DNA of 64,000 nt from Tubiluchus corallicola (lineage: Eukaryota > Priapulida > Priapulimorpha > Priapulimorphida > Tubiluchidae): positions 113,812-177,811 of the forward strand of contig JAQGDQ010000027.1 in NCBI GenBank assembly GCA_030141605.1. The letters are read 5' to 3'. Both the position numbers and the translations under genes were made by a program. Numbering within the stretch: the stretch's first letter is position 1; the number at the start of each line of letters is the position of its first letter. Under the pieces are notes generated by a model, which searched no databases, was not told the DNA's origin, and worked only from the letters and a program-made list of their open reading frames with translations. Of the stretch, positions 11,951-21,310 are shown in pieces.

Positions 11951-12160
11951 AAATGTGGATTTGCCACAACATTATACCAATATTTTCTCCATATTGTGGT
12001 AACATTGTGATAATACTGGTGCTAATATTATCACGACATTGTCACAATATGGAAAAAATATTGTCAAAAAATATTGGTGTAATGTTTTGACAATATTGGT
12101 ACCAATATTGTCACAACATGGAAAAAATATTGGTACAACGTTGTGGCAAGTCCGCACTTT
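11951..12160. mobile_element. 210-bp foldback (hairpin) element rich in ATATTG/CAATAT
   Basis: The left end reads GTGGATTTGCCACAAC and the right end GTTGTGGCAAGTCCGCAC, which is its reverse complement with two mismatches. The match continues inward through TACCAATATTTT-TCCAT and GTGRTAATATTG-type pieces for roughly 90-100 bp per arm, so nearly the whole element can fold on itself. Inside, the same ATATTG(G/T) word recurs many times in both orientations (AATATTGTC, AATATTGGTAC), so the arms also contain a minisatellite-like pattern. Two opposed frames of about 60 codons result from the symmetry and are not genes. It looks like a MITE or foldback. The transposase family is not identifiable. Confidence 0.75.
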
Positions 12161-13253
12161 TATTTTATCCCAGTATTTGCAAAAAATATTGTGGCAACTT
12201 TGTCGTGCTGCCTGGGTTACTGACTGTCTGACTGAGTGACTTATTGTTGGACTGAATGGATCGATCGCATAGTCAATAAAGGATTGGCTAATTAACTGAA
12301 GTAAATGTGGACTTGTGAAATGTTTATTTTGGCGTAGAGACTGACTAGTAGCTATATTATAAAGGCAGGATCAAACCTCACTGTTAACAAATGTTACGAA
12401 ATAATTATACGCCTGCCTCTGATCTTTAAGCTACAATGAAACATAAGAATTCAGACCATTTTGTCCATTCGACATCAAGCCCGTCATTAAAAGTAATCAA
12501 TTCTCAAAATTTGTTCAGCTATAATGAACACCACGAAAAAGTCCAGTAGTTTCACTTGTACGAAATTTTGTTGCATTATTACAGTCCGTTGCGCTTACAG
12601 ACCTTATTAAACCTCATCATTGTTCAATCGTGGCGTGAATTTTAAGCTAAAATCTCTATTGCTCAATTCTCTATAGCAGTTGCTGTGTTATCTTCTTAAA
12701 GCACCATTCAGGTTGCAATATTTGCACATCCACTTATTTGCATAAAATTCCTCGGCAAATCATTCTGGCTGTATGTATATGCATGATTCACCATTTTGTG
12801 TCATCTAATTTTATGAAAATTTCGTTTATATCTGCATTTTGCAGGCCCACAGTTTGCTGTTTTCGACTTGTCTAATGTAAACAAATTTGTTACGTGCGTA
12901 AATAACGACAATTTCAGTTTGCTCTTGCAATGCATGCACCGTAGTGCACTTACACAGTGTTCGCGTATAAAATTTTTTGGCGCCCTTTTGAAGCGCAGCT
13001 GCTGCCATCTAGTAAGATTTTTCGAGAAACGCGGGAAATTGTCAGAATTTTATTGATTAAATTTGCTTTTTAGAATTCATCGTTTGCTGTTTTCATGGGT
13101 AACATCTAATGTCGGAAGTGGTGCTGACAAGCCGTAGCATAGCAGTATTTAGTTTTTTTGCTAGATTACTACTGTGTTTACCTACCTGAAGGGCAGATTT
13201 ATTTTATTTTAGGATTCTGCCTGTCCAATGTCTACAGCAGACGTAATGGGCAT
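12161..13253. other. Non-coding stretch with a small GC-richer block and duplicated motif
   Basis: Positions 12,840-13,100 contain the phrase GTTTGCTGTTTTC twice (about 12,852 and 13,083), each followed by a TCTAATGT phrase 12-16 bp later, so a piece of about 230 bp may be duplicated. Between them lies a GC-richer block (12,940-13,035) with TATAAAA at about 12,966 and a CTCF-like site, CTGCCATCTAGTAA, at 13,002-13,015. No coding sequence is supported. Confidence 0.4.
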
Positions 13254-13277
13254 ATGATGATGATGATGATGATGATG
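13254..13277. repeat. Short (ATG)n repeat
   Basis: A 24-bp perfect ATG/TGA repeat. It gives a run of methionines in a 95-codon plus-strand frame that has no other support. Confidence 0.95.
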
Positions 13278-14883
13278 TGTGGCAGCTCAAAAATGCTAAA
13301 CAAAGTTGGAGAACTGTACTATGAAACACCTCAGCATAATAATGTATCTACAAACTTAATAGTCCCAGTAAAATTGTCAGTAAAATATATTATCCATTAT
13401 CTTAAACGGAAAGCCATACCTTCTGAGAAGTTTAGGTTTCTTTGAATGTTTATTTCAATGTTCGCGACTGATTTAGTAATAAAAGTGTGATAATTAGTAA
13501 AATCGCTTTAAATTCGCGATCATTTCATACTTGGGCGCTACCATTTTGAACACTCATTCTTCCGCCAGTGATGTCGTTCATCGGTTGAAGAAAAGCAGCG
13601 CATTTCTTTTTCGCTAAAGGTATAATAATTATGTTAATTTCTGCCCAAAGTATAATAAGTGTTTACATAAAATTAGACAGCTAATTTTGCGATATTTTTG
13701 TATAAACATTAGGTAAGCTGCAGAAGTTTCAATTAGTTTAAGCAACGCTCACTTACGGAAAGCCATGTTGCGCTTACGAAAAGTTACGAAGTCTACTAGT
13801 TGCGCCATAATTTTCAAGTGAATGGCGGCTACCATCGCGTCTGAAAATTTCTACACACCGATAGTATCTTTATGCTTACAGACGGTTTTTTTCAAACTTC
13901 TTTGTCAGAATTTTCTAAGTCTACGGATAACAGTAAAATAAACATAACGTGCTATGTGACTTGTCCTTTCCTTTAATTTCAATTTTAACTAAGACCTTCG
14001 GATTACTAGTTCAGAGTCAGACTGCATTTGAACTTTGAATTCAAATGGTTCTTTGTTTTGCATACAGGCTTTGTCTTAAATTTTATACTGGTTACTTATC
14101 AATTTTTTAAATCAGAATCTTCAAAATTTGAAATAACATTAACATCAAAACTCAAACGACTTTACTCCACAATAACACCAATTTACCACAATGACATGTT
14201 TACTATGAACATTATATGAAGTGTAATATTGTTCTGATTGAATCTTGGCCAGTGTGGAATTGCCACCTCAAGGCTACACAGTTTCCCACTCTGGATTAGT
14301 CGAAAAACGATAAATAATTTGTCGAGCGTATTAAAAATTGATCAGTCGGCAAGAAACTTGAAAACGTTATCGTGCCGCAGCGTGGAAGATTACGAGTAAA
14401 GCCAAAGCTCAAGAGTTCAGATGATCAAATAGAGGAGTGACGTTTTAAAGTCTATAGAGCACAAGCTCTTATGCCCGGTCTACACTGCGGTGAAAACACG
14501 GGGCGCGTGCTGGATCTTCTTATTCGTTTTTACACATTCAATGACTTTGTCAACTTTCGCCTGTTCACACTACATGTATATGTGCAAACTACACATAAAC
14601 TACGTGTACATGTGGCTTATTTTGCCTGTGTATGATTAAAAATACACTATCAAGGTCACCGTATGTAATGAAGACTGTGCGATGGTCAGTGCTGTGCTGT
14701 AGCCGTTGCAGTAGCCGGGATGTATGTTGTTTACATTACAGAATAAATCCAGATCACAACAATCCAGATATTCCCTACGTACATGAGAAGACGGCATACA
14801 TGAGGTCGCCCTTTTAGAGTGCGAAGTTAAGTAATCTTGTAATGATGTAATTATGTCTATTATTATATGCTGTTTTGTTTTTA
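13278..14883. other. Non-coding stretch; possible start of a decayed retrotransposon 3' region
   Basis: No gene is recognised. Positions 13,520-13,620 are locally GC- and CpG-richer, with GGCGCTACCATTTTGAAC, and a partly similar AATGGCGGCTACCAT phrase stands at about 13,822. The last 400 bp (14,480-14,880) lead into the LINE-type tail annotated next and may belong to the same element, but I could not recognise protein motifs in them. Confidence 0.4.
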
Positions 14884-15151
14884 TTTATGAATATGTGTAA
14901 CTGCATTAGAATTTGTAATTATGTTTATTATTCTCATTGTCTTATACTCGTTGTTTTTCATTGTGTATAATACGTTTAAATTTTGTTACTATGTGTTAAA
15001 ATAAGCTCGTTGTCTTTCATTGTGTGAATGCGTTAGAATCTAAAATTATGTATATGGCAATATGTTTAATGGTTTGTAAATGCGTTTAGCAATTTTGAAA
15101 CACATCCCTGCAAATACGGGGAATGTATATTATATATAATTTTTAAAAATA

Positions 15152-15217
<66 letters not shown>
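14884..15217 (+). mobile_element. LINE-type 3' tail with internal tandem copies and a (TAA)n end
   Basis: Positions 14,884-15,065 contain about three diverged copies of a unit of about 60 bp. The best two start CTCGTTGTYTTTCATTGTGT at about 14,948 and 15,006, and the unit carries GTTAGAATYTNTAATTATGT variants. This is followed by TCCCTGCAAATACGGGGA (15,106-15,123), a short GC stem, then AATAAATAATAAT running into a (TAA)n tract to 15,217. Internal repeats, a small hairpin and a trinucleotide tail are what the 3' ends of several LINE clades (L2, CR1, RTE) look like. No open reading frame is preserved. The orientation is plus. Confidence 0.5.
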
Positions 15218-15220
<3 letters not shown>

Positions 15221-15795
15221 GTCTATTTGGCTTTCTTTATTCTAATAATGAGTTCCCATTTGGCTGTGTGATTGTTTACGATATATTCGGATCTAAAAAG
15301 TCCATGATGGGTAAATATTTTCAATTTAGTGTAAACTGGGTTTTAGAATGAAAAATCCTTTCATAGTCATTTTCAAGTAGGTTAGAGAAGTTGCGAACCT
15401 GCTACCTTTAAAAAGTGATGACGATCAGTTTTTTGTATATTCTATTACTGGCTTCTTGTGTCTTCTTAAACAAGTACATTACTTACTAAACTTCACTGGA
15501 ATTTGCACCTTTCACATAGATGCTTTCATTCGTAAGAAGTTTGTCAAAAGCCTTATTAACGGTTTCATTAATAATTCATATGATTATAAGAAAGGCTTTG
15601 ATAAATTGATCACATTTACGAAACATGATGTCTGGTGATTTCACGTGATATTAGCTCAGTGATTTTAAATAATCAATGTTTGCTTTCTGCGCTCTGTCGC
15701 CAAAAGTAACCCATCTGCCGCAACCACGTAAAGTAAAGAAAATACATATTAATCAATGAATACAATAAGCTATACCGGCTATTCATTACTCGAGA
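15218..15795. other. Non-coding stretch upstream of a possible first exon
   Basis: A 60-codon plus frame at 15,456-15,638 has no recognisable motif. No TATA box at a convincing distance from 15,796 was seen. Confidence 0.4.
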
Positions 15796-15834
15796 ATGGC
15801 GGTTGCATTGTACGTCGGCGATCAGACAAATACT
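15796..15834 (+). CDS. Possible first coding exon (13 codons), speculative
   Basis: An ATG at 15,796 sits in a strong start context (A at -3, G at +4: CGAGAATGGCGG). It opens a 13-codon frame reading MAVALYVGDQTNT that ends exactly at a good 5' splice site, ACT|GTAAGTTT, in phase 0. The 40 bp around it are much richer in GC and CpG than their surroundings. Against it: the piece is very short, and I did not find a matching acceptor exon downstream. The peptide resembles nothing I can name. This is a pointer for transcript mapping, not a gene call. Confidence 0.2.
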
Positions 15835-16593
15835 GTAAGTTTATGAACATGCCCGAAAAGGGAACATTGTTAATGAGAAAACAACATTTTGTTATTGGAT
15901 GTTGAAGACATTGCTGGCTTGCAGCACTTGGGTGCTGCTTCTGTGTCATTACTGTGCCATTACCCGGACATGTTGATTGATTAGCGAATAAGACTAGCAG
16001 TAGTACAGCTACAAAACACAGCTATGTACTATAACTGAATAATTTGGTGAACTGAAGGTTACACTTTACACTATTGAGTACAGAAGAGTTACACCTTACA
16101 CTGTCGAGTAATCGACCAACATGACCAGCAGAAGTACGATCACACTAAACGCCGCCCACTTAATTAACCAACATAAGGCAATATCTCATTAATTTCATGA
16201 GATTTGTTTTTTTGTCAATGAATACATTAACATAACATATTTGAGCAAACAAGTTTAACTGAATTGAAATGAAATTGAATCTAACCACACTTTAAATTGG
16301 TGAGTACATAAAAATATGATCAACATAATCGCCAACATGAGAAGTCACAGTCTATTACAATCAGGCAAAAGGAAAACACGGCATGTAGCATTATTGCTTT
16401 GTTCTGAATTGCTAAAACTGTAATAGTCCTAGACCGCCATGATAGCAAGATCAGCAGCAGCGCAGCTACATTTTGTATGGCCGACTAACGGATTTTGATT
16501 TGTTTATTAACAGTACACCTCCTCACTCTATTTTGTTAAATAATGCAAACACCATATCCTCCTATAATAGCTGAAGAACTTTACTCGGATGTT
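15835..16593. other. Non-coding stretch, nothing recognised
   Basis: Small repeated phrases occur, such as GTTACACTTTACACT and GTTACACCTTACACT at about 16,060 and 16,090. No element boundaries and no gene. Confidence 0.45.
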
Positions 16594-17300
16594 TTAATGC
16601 AACTGAATATGAATTGGTATGAATCTCATGAAGTTATTATGAAGCACTGCACACTTGGGTGAGTTAAGCAACTGCTCTACAACTAACAATCTGCAAAGGC
16701 ACTTCATTATTTTGCTGTCAGCATAAACAACAACTCCATTAAATACTGATTCAGAGATAATTTGTAATTTCGCTCTTGTTAATGGCACTGTTTGGGATTA
16801 CGGGGTAAATAGAATGTAAATGAGGCTTTGAACATATTGCGCTTTTTCTGGAGCTTACAAATTGGTCACTCATGCATACAAATTGAAAATCTGAAAGTTG
16901 CTGGGATTCTGCGTGAGAAGAGATTGCGACAAAATTGCGACAAAGACTGAAGGAATGTGCATAAACCAGCAACGAGGAAGCTTAATCATTTTAAATCACA
17001 GAACAGTTGCTGACAGGGGGTGGATCAAGGGTTTCATGGACCTAAGGCTAGCAACAAACGAAGAGACCAATGTACTGGTCAGGTTGCCATCAAACTTCTC
17101 GGAAGCTATAAAAATGTTAATTGCTATGGAGCTGTTTTTCAGTTTTTGCATAGACTTATCAACAGCCTTTGTCTTTGCTCATGATGAATGGGAATGATTC
17201 TGTTTGTAATGTCCTTTCACCTGGGAGTTGCTGTTCATCATTGAGGCTACCTCTAATAAATTTTCGAAAACGTTGGACAATGAGAAGTATGTAGCACGTG
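16594..17300 (-). pseudogene. Possible decayed protein-coding region on minus, unidentified
   Basis: The minus strand holds several protein-like pieces that succeed one another in different frames. They run from LSNVFENLLEVASMMNSNSQ (about 17,270) through a piece containing AKTKAVDKSMQKLKNSSIAI and SEKFDGNLTSTLVSSFVASL, down to AKLQIISESVFNGVVVYADS near 16,720 and a terminal piece ending FMRFIPIHIQLH at 16,594. One stop codon splits the first piece, another follows SATVL near 17,000, and at least one frameshift is needed. A plus-strand frame of 99 codons (16,898-17,197) overlaps it and is equally open, so the coding strand is not settled. I cannot assign a family. The call could be noise in a stop-poor region. 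Confidence 0.2.
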
Positions 17301-17340
17301 TCTAAATATTCTATTCTTTACAAGTGCTGAATTCTTGTAT

Positions 17341-17456
17341 CTAAAAGATTTATGCGTTCAAATAACTCACGTGTTCAAATGATCTATGAGTCCAAAATAG
17401 ACAATGCCCAAGTTGCCTATGTGGCCAAAACTACCTGTATCTAAATGTTTTATGGC
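17341..17456. repeat. 16-17-bp degenerate minisatellite, about 7 units
   Basis: Successive units read TTCAAATAACTCACGTG, TTCAAATGATCTATGAG, TCCAAAATAGACAATG, CCCAAGTTGCCTATGTG, GCCAAAACTACCTGTA and TCTAAATGTTTTATGG. The consensus is about YCCAAATNACCTATGTG. One or two further, weaker units may precede it from 17,301. The copies differ at many positions, so the array is old. Confidence 0.8.
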
Positions 17457-18185
17457 GAAGTATCCTGACTCCTGTGTGGCTACCGTGAAAAATAACATTT
17501 TCTGTACAATGTAATGTTTGATCACTCAAGTGCTTACTGGTAATGCACAAAAAAGGAAAGCAAATAATAAGCAACTTGTCTTTAGAATGCTCAGTTTAAA
17601 CAATTTTGTTATCCTGTTTACTAAATAGCATTATTTCTGTGAATTGGTCATCGGACTCCAAGAGCCTATCAGAATTTAGGGCATAAGGCTATATAGCCTT
17701 AATAATCCGCTTCTGGTGGCTAACTTTTTATTGCAGCATCGAGCAATCATAACGTAATAATCTTACGTTATTTTGCGAAATATTGAACTCTGAACCTGTA
17801 TTCATCAAAAATTAAACGTTGACTTTCTCTGAAATTGCCAAGGTGAATTTTTACATCCGTTTTTTCATAAATCTAACTGCTATGATTAAAAGTCATACTG
17901 TATGCAGTCTGCTCGCCCACAATACAGCCATTCTCCTGAAAATAAACTTTTTTCCTGTTTTACCTGAAACATTTGAGGAGGAAATTTCACGGAAATATCG
18001 ATCGTAAATGCGAGCTTTCACCTGCTTATTTATGGACGTCCTTTGTAATTCCGAGTTTGCTGAGTTCAGATCGACATTTTATGCGAAGAATCGGCCAGCT
18101 CAGCAGCTCTTCTGACATTCAGCAGTGTAATATAGTCGTCCCATTTGTTAGCCGTCTTTGTTATGCTCTTAATGATGTTTCGTCT
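17457..18185. other. Non-coding stretch, nothing recognised
   Basis: GC rises from about 18,000 towards the poly-C tract. Short frames at 17,819-18,007 and 17,973-18,257 show no domain. Confidence 0.45.
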
Positions 18186-18199
18186 CCCCCCCCCCCCCC
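18186..18199. repeat. Poly-C tract (14 C)
   Basis: An uninterrupted run of 14 C (G on minus). Such runs can adopt i-motif or G-quadruplex-like states and are prone to slippage, so the exact length is uncertain in any assembly. Confidence 0.95.
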
Positions 18200-18284
18200 T
18201 TCGCTGCGCACACGTTCAGGTTATAATTACGCACCCCACGCCCCCTATTGTTGCTGACGGTGTATTCCGCTAGGGGCTGTTGTG

Positions 18285-18481
18285 AGTCGAGCAGCAGCTT
18301 CGGAGTTTCTGGGCACAGACTAACAGTTCAGTCAGCTTTAGCCCATGCCTCGACGGCCTTAGAGTTCATTCATTCACCGGCTGGCGTGGAAGATTGATGC
18401 GGATCTTGCTGGAAAGAAGCTAATATCGATTTACGAATAGAAAAATTCCCAGTTAATTCTGTTGTGTGAACGATTGCACAC
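18285..18481 (+). promoter_or_regulatory. Possible promoter / non-coding 5' exon ending at a splice donor
   Basis: This is the most GC- and CpG-rich stretch of its neighbourhood (18,240-18,430), with an initiator-like TTCAGTC at about 18,330 and no long frame. It ends at a good 5' splice site, GCACAC|GTGAGTGAC, with GT at 18,482. The arrangement (GC-rich, CpG-rich, non-coding, donor at the end) is what a 5' untranslated first exon looks like. No TATA box is evident. It is inference, with no transcript support. The downstream partner exon is unknown. Confidence 0.2.
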
Positions 18482-18483
18482 GT

Positions 18484-20308
18484 GAGTGACAGCTGATCGA
18501 AACTTGAAACACAAATGTTGGTGATCTAAAGTGTATATCACATTCAAATTCAATTGGCGTTATTTGATTGTTGTAATACGCTCGATTTTATTGGATTGGC
18601 TGCATCTTGTCGGACTGAAATGCGAATGTTATTTACATGTAAATATCAGCTTCACTAAGATAATTTTCGCTGTATTATTCACCAAGAGATTTTTACCCGC
18701 GCGCCAGTATTTTTTAAGTGGAATGCGAACAAATTCCTAAAATACTTTTACGCATGTTCTATAATTGCAATCGACAAAAACACGCCTCCGAGTTTCTACA
18801 GTGAGCTATATCATAACCAAGAGACATACAGGTCTATGCAGGCAAGCAACTCTTATTTATTAAATATTTCACTATTATTTTTATGGTCAACAGCTATATT
18901 GTTGATTTTTGTGTACGCGTATGATATGACAATTTAAAATTAAGTTCGAAACTGGGTACTGACATACAATTTCATATACATATATTTAAGTCTACATATA
19001 TATATATATGTAATATGTATGTGGTCAAGCTGAACAAAAGAAAGCCAATAACAATACAAGTTTTTTTTACATTTGTTGTATATTCAGTACTTAAATCTCA
19101 AACACTTAACCTAGCTGAAATGAGTTTACATCTGTGAATAGTGGGATGGTTTGGCCACTACTTTGTTTCCCGAAAGTTGTTGTGGTTAATCATCTCTTTG
19201 TCTTAGCTTTTCTTGACCGCTTTGGTTAAGCCTGATCAAGACACAGAAGGTTAGGTATCTAATCCTTAGTCTTGCTAACCTTTGAGTAATAGTTCCAAAC
19301 CCAGTTATGCTTATCGTAGTAGATGTAAGCTGTCTGACCCTGTGCTATTTACGATTACAAAACGCAACTGTATAACAATTGATGTGTAATATTATTTGCT
19401 TTGCGCTTTTATAGTTTATCTACAAAAAACACGTCAAACAAGTTTTCTGCTAGAGCGTAAACAATGCTGCTAATGTAAAAATAAATGCGCAGTTTGGCAA
19501 ACTTCGAGTCAATTTCGTTTGTGCGTTGAAACGTTATTTTGCCGACTTTGGTGGCAGGGTACACAATGCATACTGTTCAAACAACACTTCCAATGAAAAT
19601 TGATTTTACGGTGTAAGCCACATTTGTCTGATGTGGCGCAATAATGCTTTAATAGGTCTATAAAATTGTACGCAGTAATTTGCCCCCTTTGATTTATTGC
19701 GTGGCTAATTTAATTTCGGCTGCCCCTTTATTATGTTGCTAAATTTTATGGCGCACTCTCACTGATTTTTAACATCGAGCTATGCGTTAAAAACTGATAA
19801 TCGAACTCAAACTGGTTTATATATGGACGTCTCGCGTGAAACAAAAGCTCACCGGAGTAAACAGAGTCTGCAAAATATATTTATAGACTAGCATCCGTTA
19901 ATTACAAGATAATAAAAGTCACAAAGCTAATATAATTATTAATTGGCGGAACGGTTCGTGAAGAGTAAAGTAACTGTGCGGTGTTCAATGCAGCCGTCCC
20001 TGTCATCTGGTCGTGTACATGCCAAAAAAGGCAGGCAAAAACGGCCTCCACGGAGGTTGTGTTGCAGCTTTACAGTCCCGAAAATCCCGTAACCGTTTAA
20101 TACGTCTAACTCAAAGTGTCTAGTATCGAATGCTGCAACTGCAATTCGGAGGTGGTAAAACCAAAAGGGGTGTCACACTTTTTAAGGGATTTTGCGACGT
20201 CAATTACAATATTATTTTACTCTTGTATAGTCCTGTAGGTGGGGTAAGAATTCTTGTGGAAAAAGTCGTCTTTCAATGCTGTAAACCATATTATTTAACA
20301 TTTAAATT
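18484..20308. other. Non-coding stretch, nothing recognised
   Basis: Contains an alternating TA run near 18,975-19,020 and a short CCTCCACGGAGG palindrome at about 20,046. No gene or element boundaries. Confidence 0.45.
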
Positions 20309-20382
20309 ATCATCATTGTCATCGTCATCATCATCATCGTCGTCTTCGTTGTCGTCGTCACCACCATCATCATCGTCATCTA
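20309..20382. repeat. Imperfect (ATC)/(GTC) trinucleotide repeat
   Basis: About 74 bp of ATC and GTC triplets (TCATCATCATCGTCGTC with a CTTCGTTG interruption). It creates a poly-Ser frame of 112 codons on plus that is not otherwise supported. Confidence 0.92.
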
Positions 20383-21130
20383 CCTGCAGCTCTTGTAGGC
20401 GCTTTGTAAGAGTATTCTCAAAGCTTGAAGTTAAAATAAATTATGGTTTCGTAGATTTTCACCTCTGACCTAATATCAATAAGAGAATAATTTTTTCTAT
20501 ATTTTTATTTTAAATTTTCTATTTTTTCCGAACTTTTGTTTTTTTAGCTGTTTGAAATCGTCACTTTAGTACTAGCTTGATAAATTTTTGCAGATTAGCG
20601 CTCAAACCACTTATTTATGTGGATTTTGCGCTATACAAAAATAAGTAAACTTTAATCTTTATACATAAAATAATCGATAGATAAATTGAAGAAGAGTTAA
20701 AAGACTATGGACTGTCTTTAAAAATCGGAAAAGTATCACACTTCTGTAAGCTCATTTAGATTTGAGTATTGATAAGTTTAGTTCAACCTGTCCTTTTCCA
20801 TGGTTGCAATGTTCGTTCGCCACTACCTTCATTGTCGCCAGGACTTTTATCACCAATAAATCAATTGTCCCACATGGGACTTCTAAGACACGCCATACCT
20901 TTATTGGCAGCAGGTTCATTGTTAAAACAGTTGATTTTATCACGTTGTAAAGTACCTTGCGCTATGCGTAACACTCTTAATGAACTAAAATGGACAGTTA
21001 CTTTGAACCGGCTGACCGACCTAATCTACTAATTAGGAGTTTTGGGACATCCCGCTATGACCAGTTTTCTGGTGATTTATATTTCACTAAACACCGAACT
21101 TTACTGTAAAGTAAACTACATGCATAATTA
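20383..21130. other. Non-coding stretch, nothing convincing
   Basis: Three overlapping frames of 62-87 codons at 20,752-21,032 on both strands show no domain or splice support. Confidence 0.45.
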
Positions 21131-21310
21131 TGTCACAAAAAAGACACAGAAAGAAGTCACAACTATGGCTAGGAAAGAAGGTCAGGTAATCAAGTCAGTT
21201 AAAATTTATTTAAGTACCATAAACAATTAAAGTGTTAGGGTTATCGGTTAAGGTTAGGCTTTAGGGTTAGTGTTATTTCTTCTTTCCTGTGACTTTTTTG
21301 CCTGTGATTT
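21131..21310. mobile_element. Foldback element with telomere-like (TTAGGG) core, copy A
   Basis: The left arm (21,131-21,162) contains TGTCACAAAAAAGACACAGA and AAGAAGTCACAAC. The right arm (21,284-21,310) contains TTTCCTGTGACTTTTTTGCC followed by TGTGATTTT, so GTCACAGGAAA words face their reverse complements. Between them, near the right arm, lies GTTAGGG(21,234)TTATCGGTTAAGGTTAGG then TTTAGGGTTAG (to 21,271), a degenerate TTAGGG array. The same design occurs at 24,031-24,230 in the opposite orientation (CCCTAA reading on plus). Subterminal repeats of one word in both orientations around a core fit a MITE-like or foldback transposon. Copy A is the more decayed one, with a 70-bp stretch between its left arm and the core. 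Confidence 0.7.

Noticed and set aside
20130-20468. 112-codon plus frame with a serine run
   Set aside because: Made by the trinucleotide repeat; no support in the flanks.
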